DNA of 64,000 bases from Muscardinus avellanarius (lineage: Eukaryota; Chordata; Mammalia; Rodentia; Gliridae), in the NCBI GenBank assembly GCA_963383645.1, contig OY726564.1, forward strand, positions 108,455,040 to 108,519,039. Reading direction: 5' to 3'. Below are positions 36,010-47,280 of this stretch, piece by piece. A program made the position numbers and the translations under genes. The first letter of the stretch is position 1; every line of letters starts with the position of its first letter. The notes under the pieces were generated by a model, which was not told where the DNA came from, did no database searches, and worked only from the letters and a program-made list of their open reading frames with translations.

Positions 36010-36800
36010 ATTATTTATGTTAGTCTTTTACCTATCTCTAAATGGTATCATTTGTTGTTAATTTTTAGGATTTCTAGTTGGAATATTAATATACCTTCAG
36101 ATACAGCATTTGGAAATATTTTATTCCATTCTATTAGTAACTTTTAACTCTGTTTACATTGTCTTTGGATATACAATATTTTTTTATTTTTTAGGGAGTT
36201 TGTATACTCTTCTGTTGCCTGTGCCATTGAAATCATATTCAAGAAAACACTGCCAATTTCAATGTCATGAGGTTTTATGACCCAGATTTTCTTCTAAAAG
36301 TTTATAGTCTTAAGATTTATATTTAGGTCTTTTATCTATTTTGAGTTAATACTTGTATATGGGATTAGGTAAGGGTCCAATTTTATTATTTTCCATGTAA
36401 TTATTATTTTTCAACAATATTTAGTTAAAAGATTATTATTTCCACCACCAAACGTTCGTGGAAACCTTGTCAAAAATAACTTGACAATATAGGGAAGAAT
36501 TTAGCTCTAGGCTTTTATTTAACTCCAATGTTTATATATCTGCCTTTAGAATAGTACTACACTGTTTCAATTATTGTAGCTTTATATGGTTTGAAATCAG
36601 AAAATATATATATCTTCTAGCTTTGTTCTTTTTCAAGATCGTTTTGGGTATCTAGAGTCCATATTCCATATCAGGATAGATTTTTTTTCTGAAAAATAAA
36701 TATATAAATATAAGATAGTTTCACCTAAAAAAATAGAAAAAAAAAATTCTCTGGTAAGAAAGTAAAAAGAAATATTGAAATGTTATCTTTAAGTCATAAA
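36010..36800 (-). mobile_element. Antisense older L1 ORF2 segment inside the composite, copy 1
   Basis: In reverse complement this reads as old L1 ORF2 3' sequence (matching the usual antisense landmarks tgcctgtgccattgaaatca, ttttatctattttgagttaa, aattattgtagctttatatg). It belongs to the mobile unit, because the same junction to ORF1 occurs in copy 2. Confidence 0.75.
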
Positions 36801-36851
36801 AAGCTTGGTATCAGACCAAAAAAAAAAAAGATTCTCATTACTAGTTTATAC

Positions 36852-36962
36852 TAGTTATACTAAGGCTAATCTTGATGTTAGTAGACTAAGTCTTGTTGTT
36901 TTCTACTACCTTGACTTGGTCTATGGAATTTCTAGACAAATTTTAGTTATACTAAGGCTAAT
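36852..36962 (+). repeat. 78-bp copy of nearby L1 sequence between 19-bp direct repeats
   Basis: Positions 36869-36946 match 39115-39192 at 75 of 78 bases with no gaps. The block is flanked by a perfect 19-bp direct repeat, tagttatactaaggctaat, at 36852-36870 and 36944-36962. The source lies in the old antisense L1 2.2 kb away. No A-tail is present. Confidence 0.9.
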
Positions 36963-37017
36963 TCTGTCTAACAGATGGGGCAGGGCTAAAGCTAAAGTTT
37001 AAATAATCAACATTCTT

Positions 37018-37208
37018 GCCGGGTGTGGTGGCGCACACTTGTAATCCCCGCACTTTGGAGGCGGAGACAGGTGGATCGCGCTGGTTCGGAGCCAGCCTCG
37101 CTGGCTTAGGAGACCCTGTTTCCACATAAAGTTAAAAAATAGGTCTGGGAGTGTAGTCCGGAGGTAGAAGGGCTTCCAGGAACCCCAGTACCACCCCCCC
37201 AAAAAAAA
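37018..37208 (+). mobile_element. Young short-type B1-dID SINE
   Basis: Short-type marks (cctcgctggcttaggagacc; gggcttccaggaaccccagt). Duplication aatcaacattctt at 37005-37017 recurs with one change at 37209-37221. Confidence 0.95.
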
Positions 37209-37221
37209 AATCAACATCCTT

Positions 37222-37870
37222 TAGTAATTTTGATCAAAAGGCTTATCCTTCATGATAATTTTCATAAATGCCTTGGAGAAGATATTCTGCTTTAATATTA
37301 ATTTCTTCAAAGACTCCTCAGGTTTTTGTCACTTAGATCAATTTAGGAAAGGATAGGTATAAGGTTGGCTTTTATCAGAGTTCCTCCAATTTGATTTTTC
37401 TTGGTGTTTTACTTTTTTTTTTCTTTGACTTCTTTAGTTACATGAACGTGAAAATTCTACACAGCTAGTTCTGAATCTAAAAGGCATTCCTAAGGCATAT
37501 TTTGTCAAATTGTAATTTAAATAGTATGTAAAGGCATACTATGTCAAATTATTGTTTAAATATTATTTAAATATTTAAATATACTATAGGGTTATTGAGA
37601 ACCCTGTAGTAACAAAACAGATTTACAAAGCATCATTTGGTTTTTAATTCAGAGAGCCTCTAAGTAATACCATGGGTAACTTTAATATTTAACCACAGCA
37701 CAGCAGAAGCATGCGAGTGCTGAGGCTCGAGTTACTACATGTTTGGCTTTGAACATACTAGTTCAATCTGAACTTTCTGTTTGAAAGTCAAGAAAGCCTT
37801 GCACTTATGAATGTTAAGCATTTTCTAACTAAATTAGTTTTATTACATTTTAATTTCTTACTATTTTTTA
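37222..37870. other. Unique intronic sequence
   Basis: Contains a diverged tandem duplication of about 40 bp at 37492-37565 (aggcatattttgtcaaattg / aggcatactatgtcaaatta). Confidence 0.5.
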
Positions 37871-37874
37871 TATT

Positions 37875-38114
37875 TTGTGATGCTGGAGATTGAACTACCT
37901 CCAAACCACACTCCAGCCCTTTTATAAAAATTATTATTTTTCACTTCTGAAACAGGGTCTCAAAAAAAAAAAAAAAAAGAAAGAAAGAAAAGAAAGAAAA
38001 AGAAAAAGAAAAAGAAATAGGGTCTTGCTAGGTTGCTGAGGCTTGACTTGAACCTAAGATCTTCCTGTCTCAGCCTCCCAAGTACTAAGATGACAGGTGT
38101 TTGGTACCAGGTCA
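37875..38114 (-). mobile_element. Old B1-dID SINE with an internal homopurine insertion
   Basis: Minus-strand dimer (gatgctggagattgaactac to aagatgacaggtgtttggta). It is split by a tract of about 56 purines (37962-38017, A17 then GAAA-type units), with gaaacagggtctc before the tract and gaaatagggtcttg after it. Confidence 0.8.
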
Positions 38115-38130
38115 AGCCAACTCAAGGAGT

Positions 38131-38330
38131 TCTTTTGTTTTAAGTACTAAGGATTGAACCCAGGGACAAACTACCTCTGAGCTACACCCTCAGCCCCTCC
38201 CTCCGTTTTGGTTTGCTTTGAAACAAGGTCCCATTAGGTTGCTGAGAGTCCCCCTGTGTTTCTGAGTCTATCCTGGAACCTGTGATCCTCCAGCTCAGCC
38301 TCCCCAGTACCAATGCCACCATGCCTGGCT
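38131..38330 (-). mobile_element. Old B1-dID SINE
   Basis: Diverged minus-strand dimer (gtactaaggattgaacccag to accaatgccaccatgcctgg). Confidence 0.8.
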
Positions 38331-38339
38331 CAATGAATT

Positions 38340-39425
38340 CTTACAAAGTGGACACACCTGTGTAACCCCTTGCCAAGTCAACAAATAGAACATCACTAGC
38401 AATTCCAGAAACTGCTTTATATTTCTCCCAGTTGCTACTATTTTCTCCCCAAACTAACCACTGTTTTGACATTTAACATCACTGATTGGTGTTGCCTGTT
38501 TGGAGATTTATACAAATGGAATTCTAGATTGTGCAGTATTTTTAATCTACTCTTTAACAAATTCTTCAAACCTCTTGCTCATTTTTCTACCAGAAAGTCT
38601 TTATATAAACTGGATAAAAGTTTCCTGTTCATTATAGGTTCATTTATAAGTATATTCTCCTACTCTGTAGTTTATTTTTCACTCTCTTAATGGTATCTTG
38701 ATTAATATAATTTTTAATCCAATAAAGTCCAATTTATTGATTATTATAATTATGATTAATTTTTTATATTCTGTTAAAGAGAGCTTAATCTCTCCAAGAC
38801 CAGGGAAATATCGCACCATAGTATTTCTGGAAGCTTTATTGTATTACTTTTTGTGTTTAGGTCAATGAGGCACTTGGAATTGATTTTGTATATGGTGCAG
38901 GGTAAAGGTCAAGTCCCCACAACCCCTCATGAAGATCTCTGACTGACCCAGCACCAATGAATGAGAAGACTCTCTCTTCACCACTGCTCCACAGGGCCCC
39001 GTTGGTCACACCAAAAGTCAACACACACGTGGGACCATCTCAGGACTCTCCATTCAGTTTCATTAGTCTGTCTGTTTATTCTTATACTTACACCATGCTG
39101 TAGTTTTAAAACAGATCTTGATGTTAGCAGACTAAGTCTTCTTGTTTTCTACTACCTTGGCTTGGTCTATGGAATTTCTAGACAAATTTTAGAATCAACT
39201 TACTAATTTGTGTGTAGGTATGGAGGAATATCATGTTGTAATTTTGATCTTGAGAACTAAAAGATAATATTGTCTTCTAATGCATGATCATGGGATAGTC
39301 CTTCATTTGTTCAAATATTGTTTATTTTCCTCAATTATGTTTTATAGTTTTCTAAATGTCTCACACATCTCTCAGTAGATTTATTTCACTAAGTATTTAC
39401 CTTGTGATGCCATGAAAAGTGACAT
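38340..39425 (-). mobile_element. Old antisense L1 ORF2 region
   Basis: Long diverged antisense L1 (ctctccaagaccagggaaat; attgattttgtatatggtgc; agtctgtctgtttattctta). Includes the source of the 78-bp duplicate at 39115-39192. Confidence 0.75.
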
Positions 39426-39660
39426 ATTTAAAACTTTTCATTCCTGCTTATTGCTATGTAGACATATTAGCAGAGATTAAAATAATTTTAATGTACTTTT
39501 ATATATTAACATCTTGTTTCTACATGAATTCATATTATCTTACCAAAGTACATAAAAAGTCTTCTAAAATTACATAACTTCTAAAATTACATAAAAGACA
39601 TAATTTTTTCCTTCATATAGACTAGCATAAAATGTTACACATAAAGAAGTAATTCAATTA

Positions 39661-39661
<1 letters not shown>

Positions 39662-39709
<48 letters not shown>

Positions 39710-39945
39710 TGTGAGAGAGGGGGGGGGTACACACTGGGGATGGATGGAACTCAGGGATGGATGGAACTCAGGGACTCTACCTCCAGGCTATACTCCCAGA
39801 CATATTTTATATTTTATTTGAAAACAGGGTCTCACTATGTTGCTGAGAGCCTCACTAAGTAGCTGAAGCTGGCTTCAAACCTATACAATCCTCCTGTCTA
39901 AGCCCCCCAAGTTCTGAGATTAAAGCATGCACCACCACACCTTGA
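39662..39945 (-). mobile_element. B1-dID SINE with (GT)n tail
   Basis: A pure GT run of about 20 units (39662-39701) and a GT/GA transition precede the dimer. An 18-19-bp tandem repeat (ggatggatggaactcaggga) duplicates part of the ID half. Confidence 0.85.
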
Positions 39946-42474
39946 CAGCAGGAAATTATGCCAAAAAAACAAGTCACCAGGACATAAAAAATAGAACAAA
40001 GGAATAATGATCTAATTCAAGGCTAAATTGGCATGTAAGGAAGAATGGTTCTAGAAATAGTCCTTTTCCCTCTTATCATTATGAGTAGAGCTGCTAGTGC
40101 TGATTTAGGACAGCTACTCTGCATGAGTCAGGTTGGGGACCAGACTTTTCAAAGACAAAGACATAGGACTGGCTCTAGACCAGATGCCTTTGACCCTCAA
40201 TTGTTTTTGAGACCAGTACTGGAAGACTACAGACATCTGGCAATTTACTATATAGTTCTCTCTCTTCTATAACATTATAATAATTTTTAGGTTATGTTTT
40301 ACTTCTTCAAAATCCAAAGTTTTGTGGATCAAAGCTAAAATGTTCACAGTTTTCCACAGAAATGGCAAAGACAATTATGAACACATCACAAATAGTGAGA
40401 GAAAAGGACCTGAAGAAAGGTCACTGTAAACCAGCTTAACGTGTGTGAATTATTAATGCGTGTGGAACATAAACAGGCTACGAAATGCTTACACCCACAC
40501 AGGATTACACCTGAACTGTTTCAACACATATTAAGGGACAAAAATAAAATAAAATAAAATAAAAATATCACTTCAAACATAAACCTTTGGGGAAATATTT
40601 CATACCAGAACAATTTCTTGAAAGGCAACAACTATTACAGAACAATAGCGAAAGGATGCCAGCTCACAAGAGTTCTGAGCTCCATTAGAAAATGAAGAAG
40701 AAGGGACAACCCAAACCCAAATCCTGATTTTAGAAAACCAAAACCACAGAAAACCAAAACCACATGTTGGCCACCATAGAGATAACTGACGATTATTTTT
40801 CTCTGTCAAGTGTCTATGGCTAAGTGTCTATGATTCACAACGCACATAATAAGCAGCAATGCAAAGCACCAACACTCTTCCCAAATTTTCAAATTTCTGC
40901 ATTATTTGAAATTGTATAATCCTTAAATTATCCAACTAATGTAATTATTTAAATATCTACTGTTAAAAATAAAATACCCAATGCAGCACAACACACTTGG
41001 TGAAATAGGGAAAGAGCTAGCTGCTCTGATTCTGGCACGCATTTCTTTGGTATGTAGGAAGTAAAGGGGGGTGTTCCCTTGGAGGACCTGTGGTGCTGCT
41101 ACGGACCACGTCCTGGGCCTCCCATGTGTTCAGCTTGTGTTCTATATGCATAATCTGACATGAAGTTTTAAAAACTGCTCCTTCTGTCATCACTTCAACC
41201 ATGGCTCTGAAAAGAAGTTATGCGGAACATGAAGAGTTAGCTTAGGTAAATCAGCCCAGCCTGACATTCTCACATAAGACAGCATCAGTAGCATCAGTAA
41301 CTATGTCAACAGGGCATGTCTAAACCGCTCAATCCTAAGTTCCTATCCCCACCCCACCTCCTCACCAACGTCCCTATGGGTACCAGTACTTCAACAGGAC
41401 CAGCAACGCGCTCTCAAAATGTAGGGCTGAGCAATACACACAGACGCAGCATGTCATCCAGCCTGCCTAGGAACGAATCACAACCTTACTAGCTAGAGGC
41501 CACGTGAATTCTACCTCTGGAAAATAACTTGGTCCTCACTAGGTTACTAAGAACAGAGAACTCTAACGGCATCTATCTCTGGGCTAACTTACTATCAGTT
41601 TCAAAGCACTTACTTAACAAGGGAACACAGGATGTTTTGTTTTACTGTAACATTATCAAGTCCACAAATTATCCAATAAGATCTAGGAATTTCTTTTATT
41701 AGCTTACCCAGTTTAGTGGTGCCCTCTTGTGGGTACTCAGGAAACTGACCCTCGGAGGGGACGCTGACGGTTCTCCTCAGGCACCGCCCTTTGGTGGAGT
41801 CTGTCTGTTCCTGTCCTCCTTCCCCAGGTACCTAGTGGAGCAAGGGGAAGAGAGATGAGACTTCATAGTGGCCTTGCCAAACCACCCTGTGGCTGCATAA
41901 ACTTTGCAGTTAGTGAAATGAGAAGAGTAAGGCAGCAGAAATGTCAAAATAAAGAATACACAACACGGTACTGCCAACCCTTTATCAGGAAGGTTATCTT
42001 TCTTTAAAAAAAAAAAAAAAGCCTGAAAGATCAGGAAAGGTGAGTATGTAAATGACTTATACAAAACATGCCTAACCGTCCAAGAATGAACCTGCCCTGG
42101 GAACTCTGGAAACAGAATAAACACCCACATAAATCAAAAGCTTCTTTATCAGAAACTGGTTCACAAGCTCTAATTTTACTCACTGTTCAAAAAGGTAAAC
42201 AGAAATTGAAGTTGACCAGGAGGATTTTGCTTCAAAATTATCTTAAAAGGAAGTAGTTTTCCTAGAGGAAAGTAGTAAAATCACCCAAATTTTCTTCACT
42301 TTTAGAATCAAGTACATTTTCAGTAAAAACTTGTAGAGATACCTACATAAAATGGCATATTTTCTTTCAAAGATGAGGATGTTTTATAATCCTAAAAATT
42401 ATATTTCCTGGCATGGTTTCAGGAACATATCAAGTGGAATTTGAGCTATGAATTATTGTAAAAAAATTCTAATG
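39946..42474. other. Unique intronic sequence
   Basis: About 2.5 kb without a recognised repeat. Contains a 2x16-bp direct repeat agaaaaccaaaaccac at 40731-40762 and an (AATAA)n run at 40543-40566. Confidence 0.5.
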
Positions 42475-42490
42475 CCAATAACTGTATTTT

Positions 42491-42698
42491 GTGTATGTGT
42501 GGTACTGGGGATGGAACCCAGGGGCTTTGTATCTCTGGGGTATACTCCCAGACCTATTTTATATTTTATTTGAAAACAGGGTCTCACTAAGTTGCTGAGA
42601 GCCTCACTAAGTAGCTGGGGCTGACTATGAACCTGAGAGATACTCCTGTCTCAGCCTCCCAAGTATTGGGATTACAAGTGTGCACCACCATGCCCAGC
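42491..42698 (-). mobile_element. B1-dID SINE
   Basis: Minus-strand dimer (ggtactggggatggaaccca to ttacaagtgtgcaccaccat) between ccaataactgtatttt (42475-42490) and ccaataactatatttt (42699-42714). Confidence 0.95.
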
Positions 42699-42721
42699 CC
42701 AATAACTATATTTTAAAGCTT

Positions 42722-42928
42722 TTCTTTTCTTTCTTTTTTTTTTTGGTGGTACTGGGGATGGAACCCAGGGACCTTCTACCTCCAGGCTACACTCCCTGAC
42801 CTATTTTATATTTTTTATTTGGAAACAGGGTCTCTTAAGCCAGCGGAGGCTGGTTTTGAACCTGCGTGATCCTCCTGTCTCAGCCTCCCAAGCGCGGGGA
42901 ATTACAGGCATGCGCCACCACACCCGGC
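42722..42928 (-). mobile_element. Short-type B1-dID SINE
   Basis: T-rich head, tctcttaagccagcggaggc, end ggcatgcgccaccacacccg. Duplication taaagctt at 42714-42721 and 42929-42936 overlaps the duplication of the preceding SINE. Confidence 0.9.
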
Positions 42929-42936
42929 TAAAGCTT

Positions 42937-43697
42937 ATCATTTTAAAGGTTATCACTGTAGAATAATGAGATGGCTCTAAGTTTCCTTGGGGTTTTTTTT
43001 TTGTCATTTTTTGTTGTTGTTTGTGGTTTTGGTATAGTAGTTTTATCTGTGGGGATTATGTTCCAAGGCTCCCAACGGATGCTTGAAACCATAGATGATA
43101 CCTGTATATGTTATGCTCTTTTTCTGTACATATACATGATAAAATTATCATAAGTTACAGTAAAATATGACAATAATAAAATAGGTATAACAATATACTA
43201 TAATAAAAATGACATGTATGTTCCCTGTATCCCTCACCCCATATTCCAAACTATTCATTGTGCTTTCACCTTTTCATGTAAAGGAAGCACTTTTACTCTC
43301 CTTGGTATGTCTGAATTGCTGGCATCCCTACTCTTGCGCTTTGTGGTTAAGTAAACTAAGAGTTGCTTGAACACAAGCACTGAAAAACACCTTGACAGTT
43401 GAGCTGATAACCAAATGCCAACCAAGTGACCAAAAGGAAATGGGGTCATATAAGGTGTGGGTCTGCTGCACAAAGGGATGACTCACAGCCAGCATGAGGA
43501 AGCAGGCTGGCATGCTAGCTCAACTACACAGAACAGTGTACAATTTAAAACTTATGGATTGTTTATTGCTGGAATTTTCCGTTCAAGATTTTTGAACTGC
43601 AGTTGACCACAGGTAATTCAAACTGTAAGAGGAAAACCACAGAAAAGGGGGAAACTAGTGTAATGCTAAATTTGAGGGTAATGGACAAATACTTTTT
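42937..43697. other. Unique intronic sequence
   Basis: Nothing recognised. Confidence 0.5.
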
Positions 43698-43909
43698 TGT
43701 GGAGTGTGGTGCTGGGGATAGAGCCCAGGGGCTTTCTACCTCAGGGCTACACTCCCAGACCTATTTTTAATATTTTGTTTGAAAACAGAGTCTTTCTAAG
43801 TTGTTGAGAACCTCATTATGTAGCTGAGGCTGGCTTCGAGCCTGCACGATCCTCCTGTCTCAGCCTCCCAAGTACTGGGATTACAAGCATGCGGCCACCA
43901 TGCCCAGCA
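43698..43909 (-). mobile_element. B1-dID SINE
   Basis: Minus-strand dimer between acaaatacttttt repeats at 43685-43697 and 43910-43922. Confidence 0.95.
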
Positions 43910-43975
43910 ACAAATACTTTTTATATTTATATTTTGTTAGTATTACCAGAAGAAATAATTTTATTACTAACATCT

Positions 43976-44191
43976 TTTTTTATAGTAATGAGGATTGATC
44001 CCAGAGACATTCTATCTCTGAGCTAAACCCCCAGCCCTGGTTTTTTGTTTTGTTTTGTTTTGTTTTTAAATTTTGAAACAAGGTCTCACCAAGTTGCAAG
44101 GGCCTAAGTTACTGAGCATATGGCAAACCTGTGATCCTCCTGTCTCAGCCTCCTCAGTACAGGATTACAGGTGTGCACTACCACACCCTGC
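43976..44191 (-). mobile_element. Old B1-dID SINE
   Basis: Minus-strand dimer with an internal (TTTTG)n linker; duplication ttattactaacatct (43961-43975) / ttattagtaacatct (44192-44206). Confidence 0.9.
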
Positions 44192-44206
44192 TTATTAGTA
44201 ACATCT

Positions 44207-44663
44207 AAAATAGTTACGTAAAGTGTATCAGTAATCACAGGTTCTAATTTCTTATGACTCCTGAATTGTTTTCAACAAATTTCAATAATGACTAACATTT
44301 AATTCTTACTGTGTACAAATCTAGGGAATTTGTGGGTGTTACATTATGAAGGTGGCATTTTAGTTATCCCCTTTTTAGAGAAGATGAATGACTTATTTTT
44401 CAAATGATTCCAGTAGGCATGCATCACATTGACTGATCTAGAAAACTGGGACAGACGCAGGTTTAAATGTGCCTGCCTTGCCTCAGCAATCCAACTCCTG
44501 CGACTCAAGTCGGAGAGGATAAAGGGGAAGCTGTCTGTCAGTGAGAACCCGAGGAGCAACACCTCTGTGAGCACTGTAAATTTTCAACTTATTGAACTAA
44601 ATATTTCCCCTCTCCTCGTTATCATGAAGTTACTCTTCTGCACACTGAGAAATTGAAGGGCAG
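44207..44663. other. Unique intronic sequence
   Basis: Nothing recognised. Confidence 0.5.
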
Positions 44664-44677
44664 AATTAAGAAAGATA

Positions 44678-44873
44678 GGCCGGGCGTGGTGGCGCACACT
44701 TGTAATCCCAGTGCTTGGGAGGCAGAGACAGGAGGATCGCGCAGGTTCAAAGCCAGCCGCGCTGGCTTAGGAGACCCTGTTTCCAAATAAAATATAAAAA
44801 TAGGTCTGGGAGTGTAGCCCGGAGGTAGAAGGACTTCCAGGAACCCTGGTACCACCAAAAAAAAAAAAAAAAA
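44678..44873 (+). mobile_element. Young short-type B1-dID SINE
   Basis: Short-type marks (cgcgctggcttaggagaccc; ggacttccaggaaccctggt), pure A-tail, perfect 14-bp duplication aattaagaaagata at 44664-44677 and 44874-44887. Confidence 0.95.
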
Positions 44874-44887
44874 AATTAAGAAAGATA

Positions 44888-45449
44888 AATTTGTAAATAG
44901 CTGAAGCCACATGATAGCACTAGTACAGGCGCAAACGATCCCAAAGTCCTGTGTAATACAAAACTTCATGAACAGTCATCTAAGTCATCCATCCCTTTCA
45001 GGATGGAAATTATATTATCTCTACTTAATAATTGAAACAGTAGCACTGAAAGGTTAAACAGCTCCCTCCTATTACAAAAGGCGAAAATGCTATTCTCTAC
45101 TTGCTATAAAAGTGGAAAGAAAGGGAATGAATTAGAAAAGAAAATATCTGATCTTTGAGCAAACAGTTGAATCTAAATAAATGTAACTATTCTGATAGTG
45201 TTCTAAAAAGGCCTATTATTGAACTGATATTATGTTCTACCTTTAAAAAGCTAGTAATTTCTATGGTGTTTTCTAAAGAGATTTTTTTCCCTTGAGAAAT
45301 GTATCAAGGCCATATCCATGAAAGAGGGAGAATGGATTCTTATCATCTGCTATATCTCTACCATATCTAAGGGGAAAATAAATAAAATATACAAAAGCTC
45401 TTTTGGGCCTAAAATTCACTCACAGTAATTTACTCAGAGTTTTCATGTA
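44888..45449. other. Unique intronic sequence
   Basis: Nothing recognised. Confidence 0.5.
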
Positions 45450-45656
45450 AGCCAGGTGTAGTGGATGCCTGCAATCCCAATGCTTGAGAAGATGAGAAAG
45501 GAGGGTCTCAGGTTCCAGTCCAGCTTCTCTCAGCAACTTGGAGAGGCCCTCAGCAACTTAGTGAGACTTTGTTTCAAAATAAAAAATATAATAGGGCTGG
45601 GGGTAATAGCTGAGGGGTAGAACACCCCTTGTTCAATCCTCAGTACAAAAAAAAAT
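45450..45656 (+). mobile_element. Old B1-dID SINE
   Basis: Dimer from agccaggtgtagtggatgcc to ID part gctgggggtaatagctgagg. Confidence 0.85.
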
Positions 45657-46413
45657 TAACGTAGACTCTTAATTTCCGATTGTCGAAATTTAAAATATGA
45701 TTAATGGTTTTACTTAAAGTTTCATTCTTAGTGGTCTTTTAAAGCATTTTACTCCAGACTCAGGATATAAGGGAACATGGTGACTTTATTCTATACTTAA
45801 ATTTCTCAAAACATTTTACTTTTATAAAAATATGGATTGCTTTTTAGCTAAAAAGTTTTTAAAGATATCAATCTACTCCTTTAAAATTGGAGACCTGCAA
45901 ATGAATCGAGTTAGAGTTCACAAAGACCTAGGTGTTCAGTTGAAGAGAGTTTCCCAAGAGCAATTTTCTCTATTCTCACTGCCCTAATTTACTTGCCGAG
46001 GTCACATTTAGTTGTTTACACTGAATTGCTTCTAAAAAGTTATATATCTTCCAGGTTCTATAATGAAAGCATTTTTTAACATTTCTTTGGCCTTATCCTG
46101 AGCTTCTTTCACTTAAAAAAATCAAGTACTTTCACTTTATTCTATTTTAGAGAAGTAGAAAATAGAGTAAATGGCGTCTTGGGTACCTAAAATGTGTTAA
46201 CAAAATCAAAATGAATCTTGTTCCTAGGCCTTCTTTGTTAATTCTGAACCATTCATGACCATAAAAGGGTACAGTGATACACATAATATATACATATACA
46301 TACATACCTGTGTACCTTCTGCAAAGTTTTTTTTCATTTTATTTAGTTATAGAGTCATATGGAAATTAATTTCAATTCAATCAGAACTAATTTACATTGA
46401 ATAGCCAGGTATG
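45657..46413. other. Unique intronic sequence
   Basis: Nothing recognised. Confidence 0.5.
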
Positions 46414-46422
46414 GAAATTAAT

Positions 46423-46615
46423 TTTTTTTTTTTTGGTGGTACTGGGGTTCCTGGAAGCCCTTCTACCCCCGGGCTACACTCCCAGACCTATTTTTTAACT
46501 TTTTTATGTGGAAACAGGGTCTCTTAAGCCAGCGAGGCTGGCTCCGAACCAGCGCGATCCTCCTCTCTCCGCCTCCCAAGCGCGGGGATTACAAGTGTGC
46601 GCCACCACGCCTGGC
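46423..46615 (-). mobile_element. Young short-type B1-dID SINE
   Basis: Reverse-complement short-type marks (actggggttcctggaagccc; tctcttaagccagcgaggct), nearly identical to the copy at 30119-30339. Duplication gaaattaat / gaaaattaat. Confidence 0.95.
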
Positions 46616-46773
46616 AGAAAATTAATATTTTTATACTACCATCTAAAACCACTTCTCAGTTATTGTTTTCCTAAAGAATGTTAAAAAGATGCTCAAGTCT
46701 ACTGTATCCTTAAAAGTGCTTTAAAATCCTTTTAAAGAAAAGGAAACACCTCAACTTTTCTATATCCTTAAGG

Positions 46774-46975
46774 CAGTGGTTCTCAAAGCAAATGTGGTCC
46801 AGGTACCAGCAGGGTCTGTATAACTGGGGAGCATGTTACAATCTCACATTCTGGGGCTGCACCTAAGACCTGCTGAATGGGGAACTCTGAGGGTGGAGCT
46901 CAGCAACCTGTCTCCAGGAGCCTCGGGCTGATGCTGATGCTGATGCAGATGCAGATGCAGATGCTGACTAACTAC
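46774..46975 (+). mobile_element. hAT-Charlie-type DNA transposon fossil (MER20-like)
   Basis: Starts with the terminal-repeat motif cagtggttctcaaag, continues gtggtccaggtaccagcagg, acctgctgaatggggaactc and tgagggtggagctcagcaac. The 3' half has degenerated into GATGCT/GATGCA hexamers at 46930-46965. Non-autonomous and inactive. Confidence 0.65.
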
Positions 46976-47046
46976 GGCTGAGAGCCAGTGACTGGCGGTG
47001 TGTTCTCGCTCCTCCCTATTACACCTAGGCAACGTGTCCTCTACAA

Positions 47047-47115
47047 TAGAGGCTCTCAACCTTGACTGAAAAGTATAACCACTAGGAGAGGGGAATTTTA
47101 AGTATACCAATGCTT
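47047..47115 (+). mobile_element. hAT-Charlie fragment (MER5-like)
   Basis: ggctctcaaccttgactg followed by gagaggggaattttaagtat and accaatgctta resembles the first part of MER5-type elements. Truncated. Confidence 0.5.
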
Positions 47116-47179
47116 ACCCCACTCCCAAACACGCTAGACAGGAAATGTTGAGGACCATGGATCTATTCTCAGCATCTCA

Positions 47180-47280
47180 GCTCTAACCATTTATCAGTCC
47201 TTGGCCAGCAGTACCAAGTGTAGAGGCATACATAAGTCACTTAGCTTTATTAAACCTCAATTTCTGCATTCTTGAGGCAC
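47180..47280 (+). repeat. MIR fragment (weak)
   Basis: MIR-like order: agctctaaccatttatcagt, cataagtcacttagctttat, taaacctcaatttctgcatt. Confidence 0.4.

Larger units (their letters stand above)
34354..36824 (+). mobile_element. HAL1-like composite L1 element, copy 1 (intact ORF1, no ORF2)
   Basis: The element starts ggacttccgggaagatgg, has an L1-type 5' UTR of about 670 bp and an intact ORF1 at 35021-35917. Instead of ORF2 it carries about 800 bp of older L1 ORF2 sequence in antisense (36010-36800; ttgttgcctgtgcc-like and atctattttgagttaatact). It ends with CATAAA, 17 bases, and an A-tail at 36818-36829. A perfect 13-bp duplication aaaaagattctca lies at 34341-34353 and 36825-36837, and the insertion point AAT/AAAAAG resembles the L1 endonuclease site. 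The same structure recurs inverted at 60415-63186. Half-L1 (HAL1) elements are a known class with ORF1 and no ORF2, mobilised by L1 proteins in trans. Assignment to that class is my inference. Confidence 0.85.
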
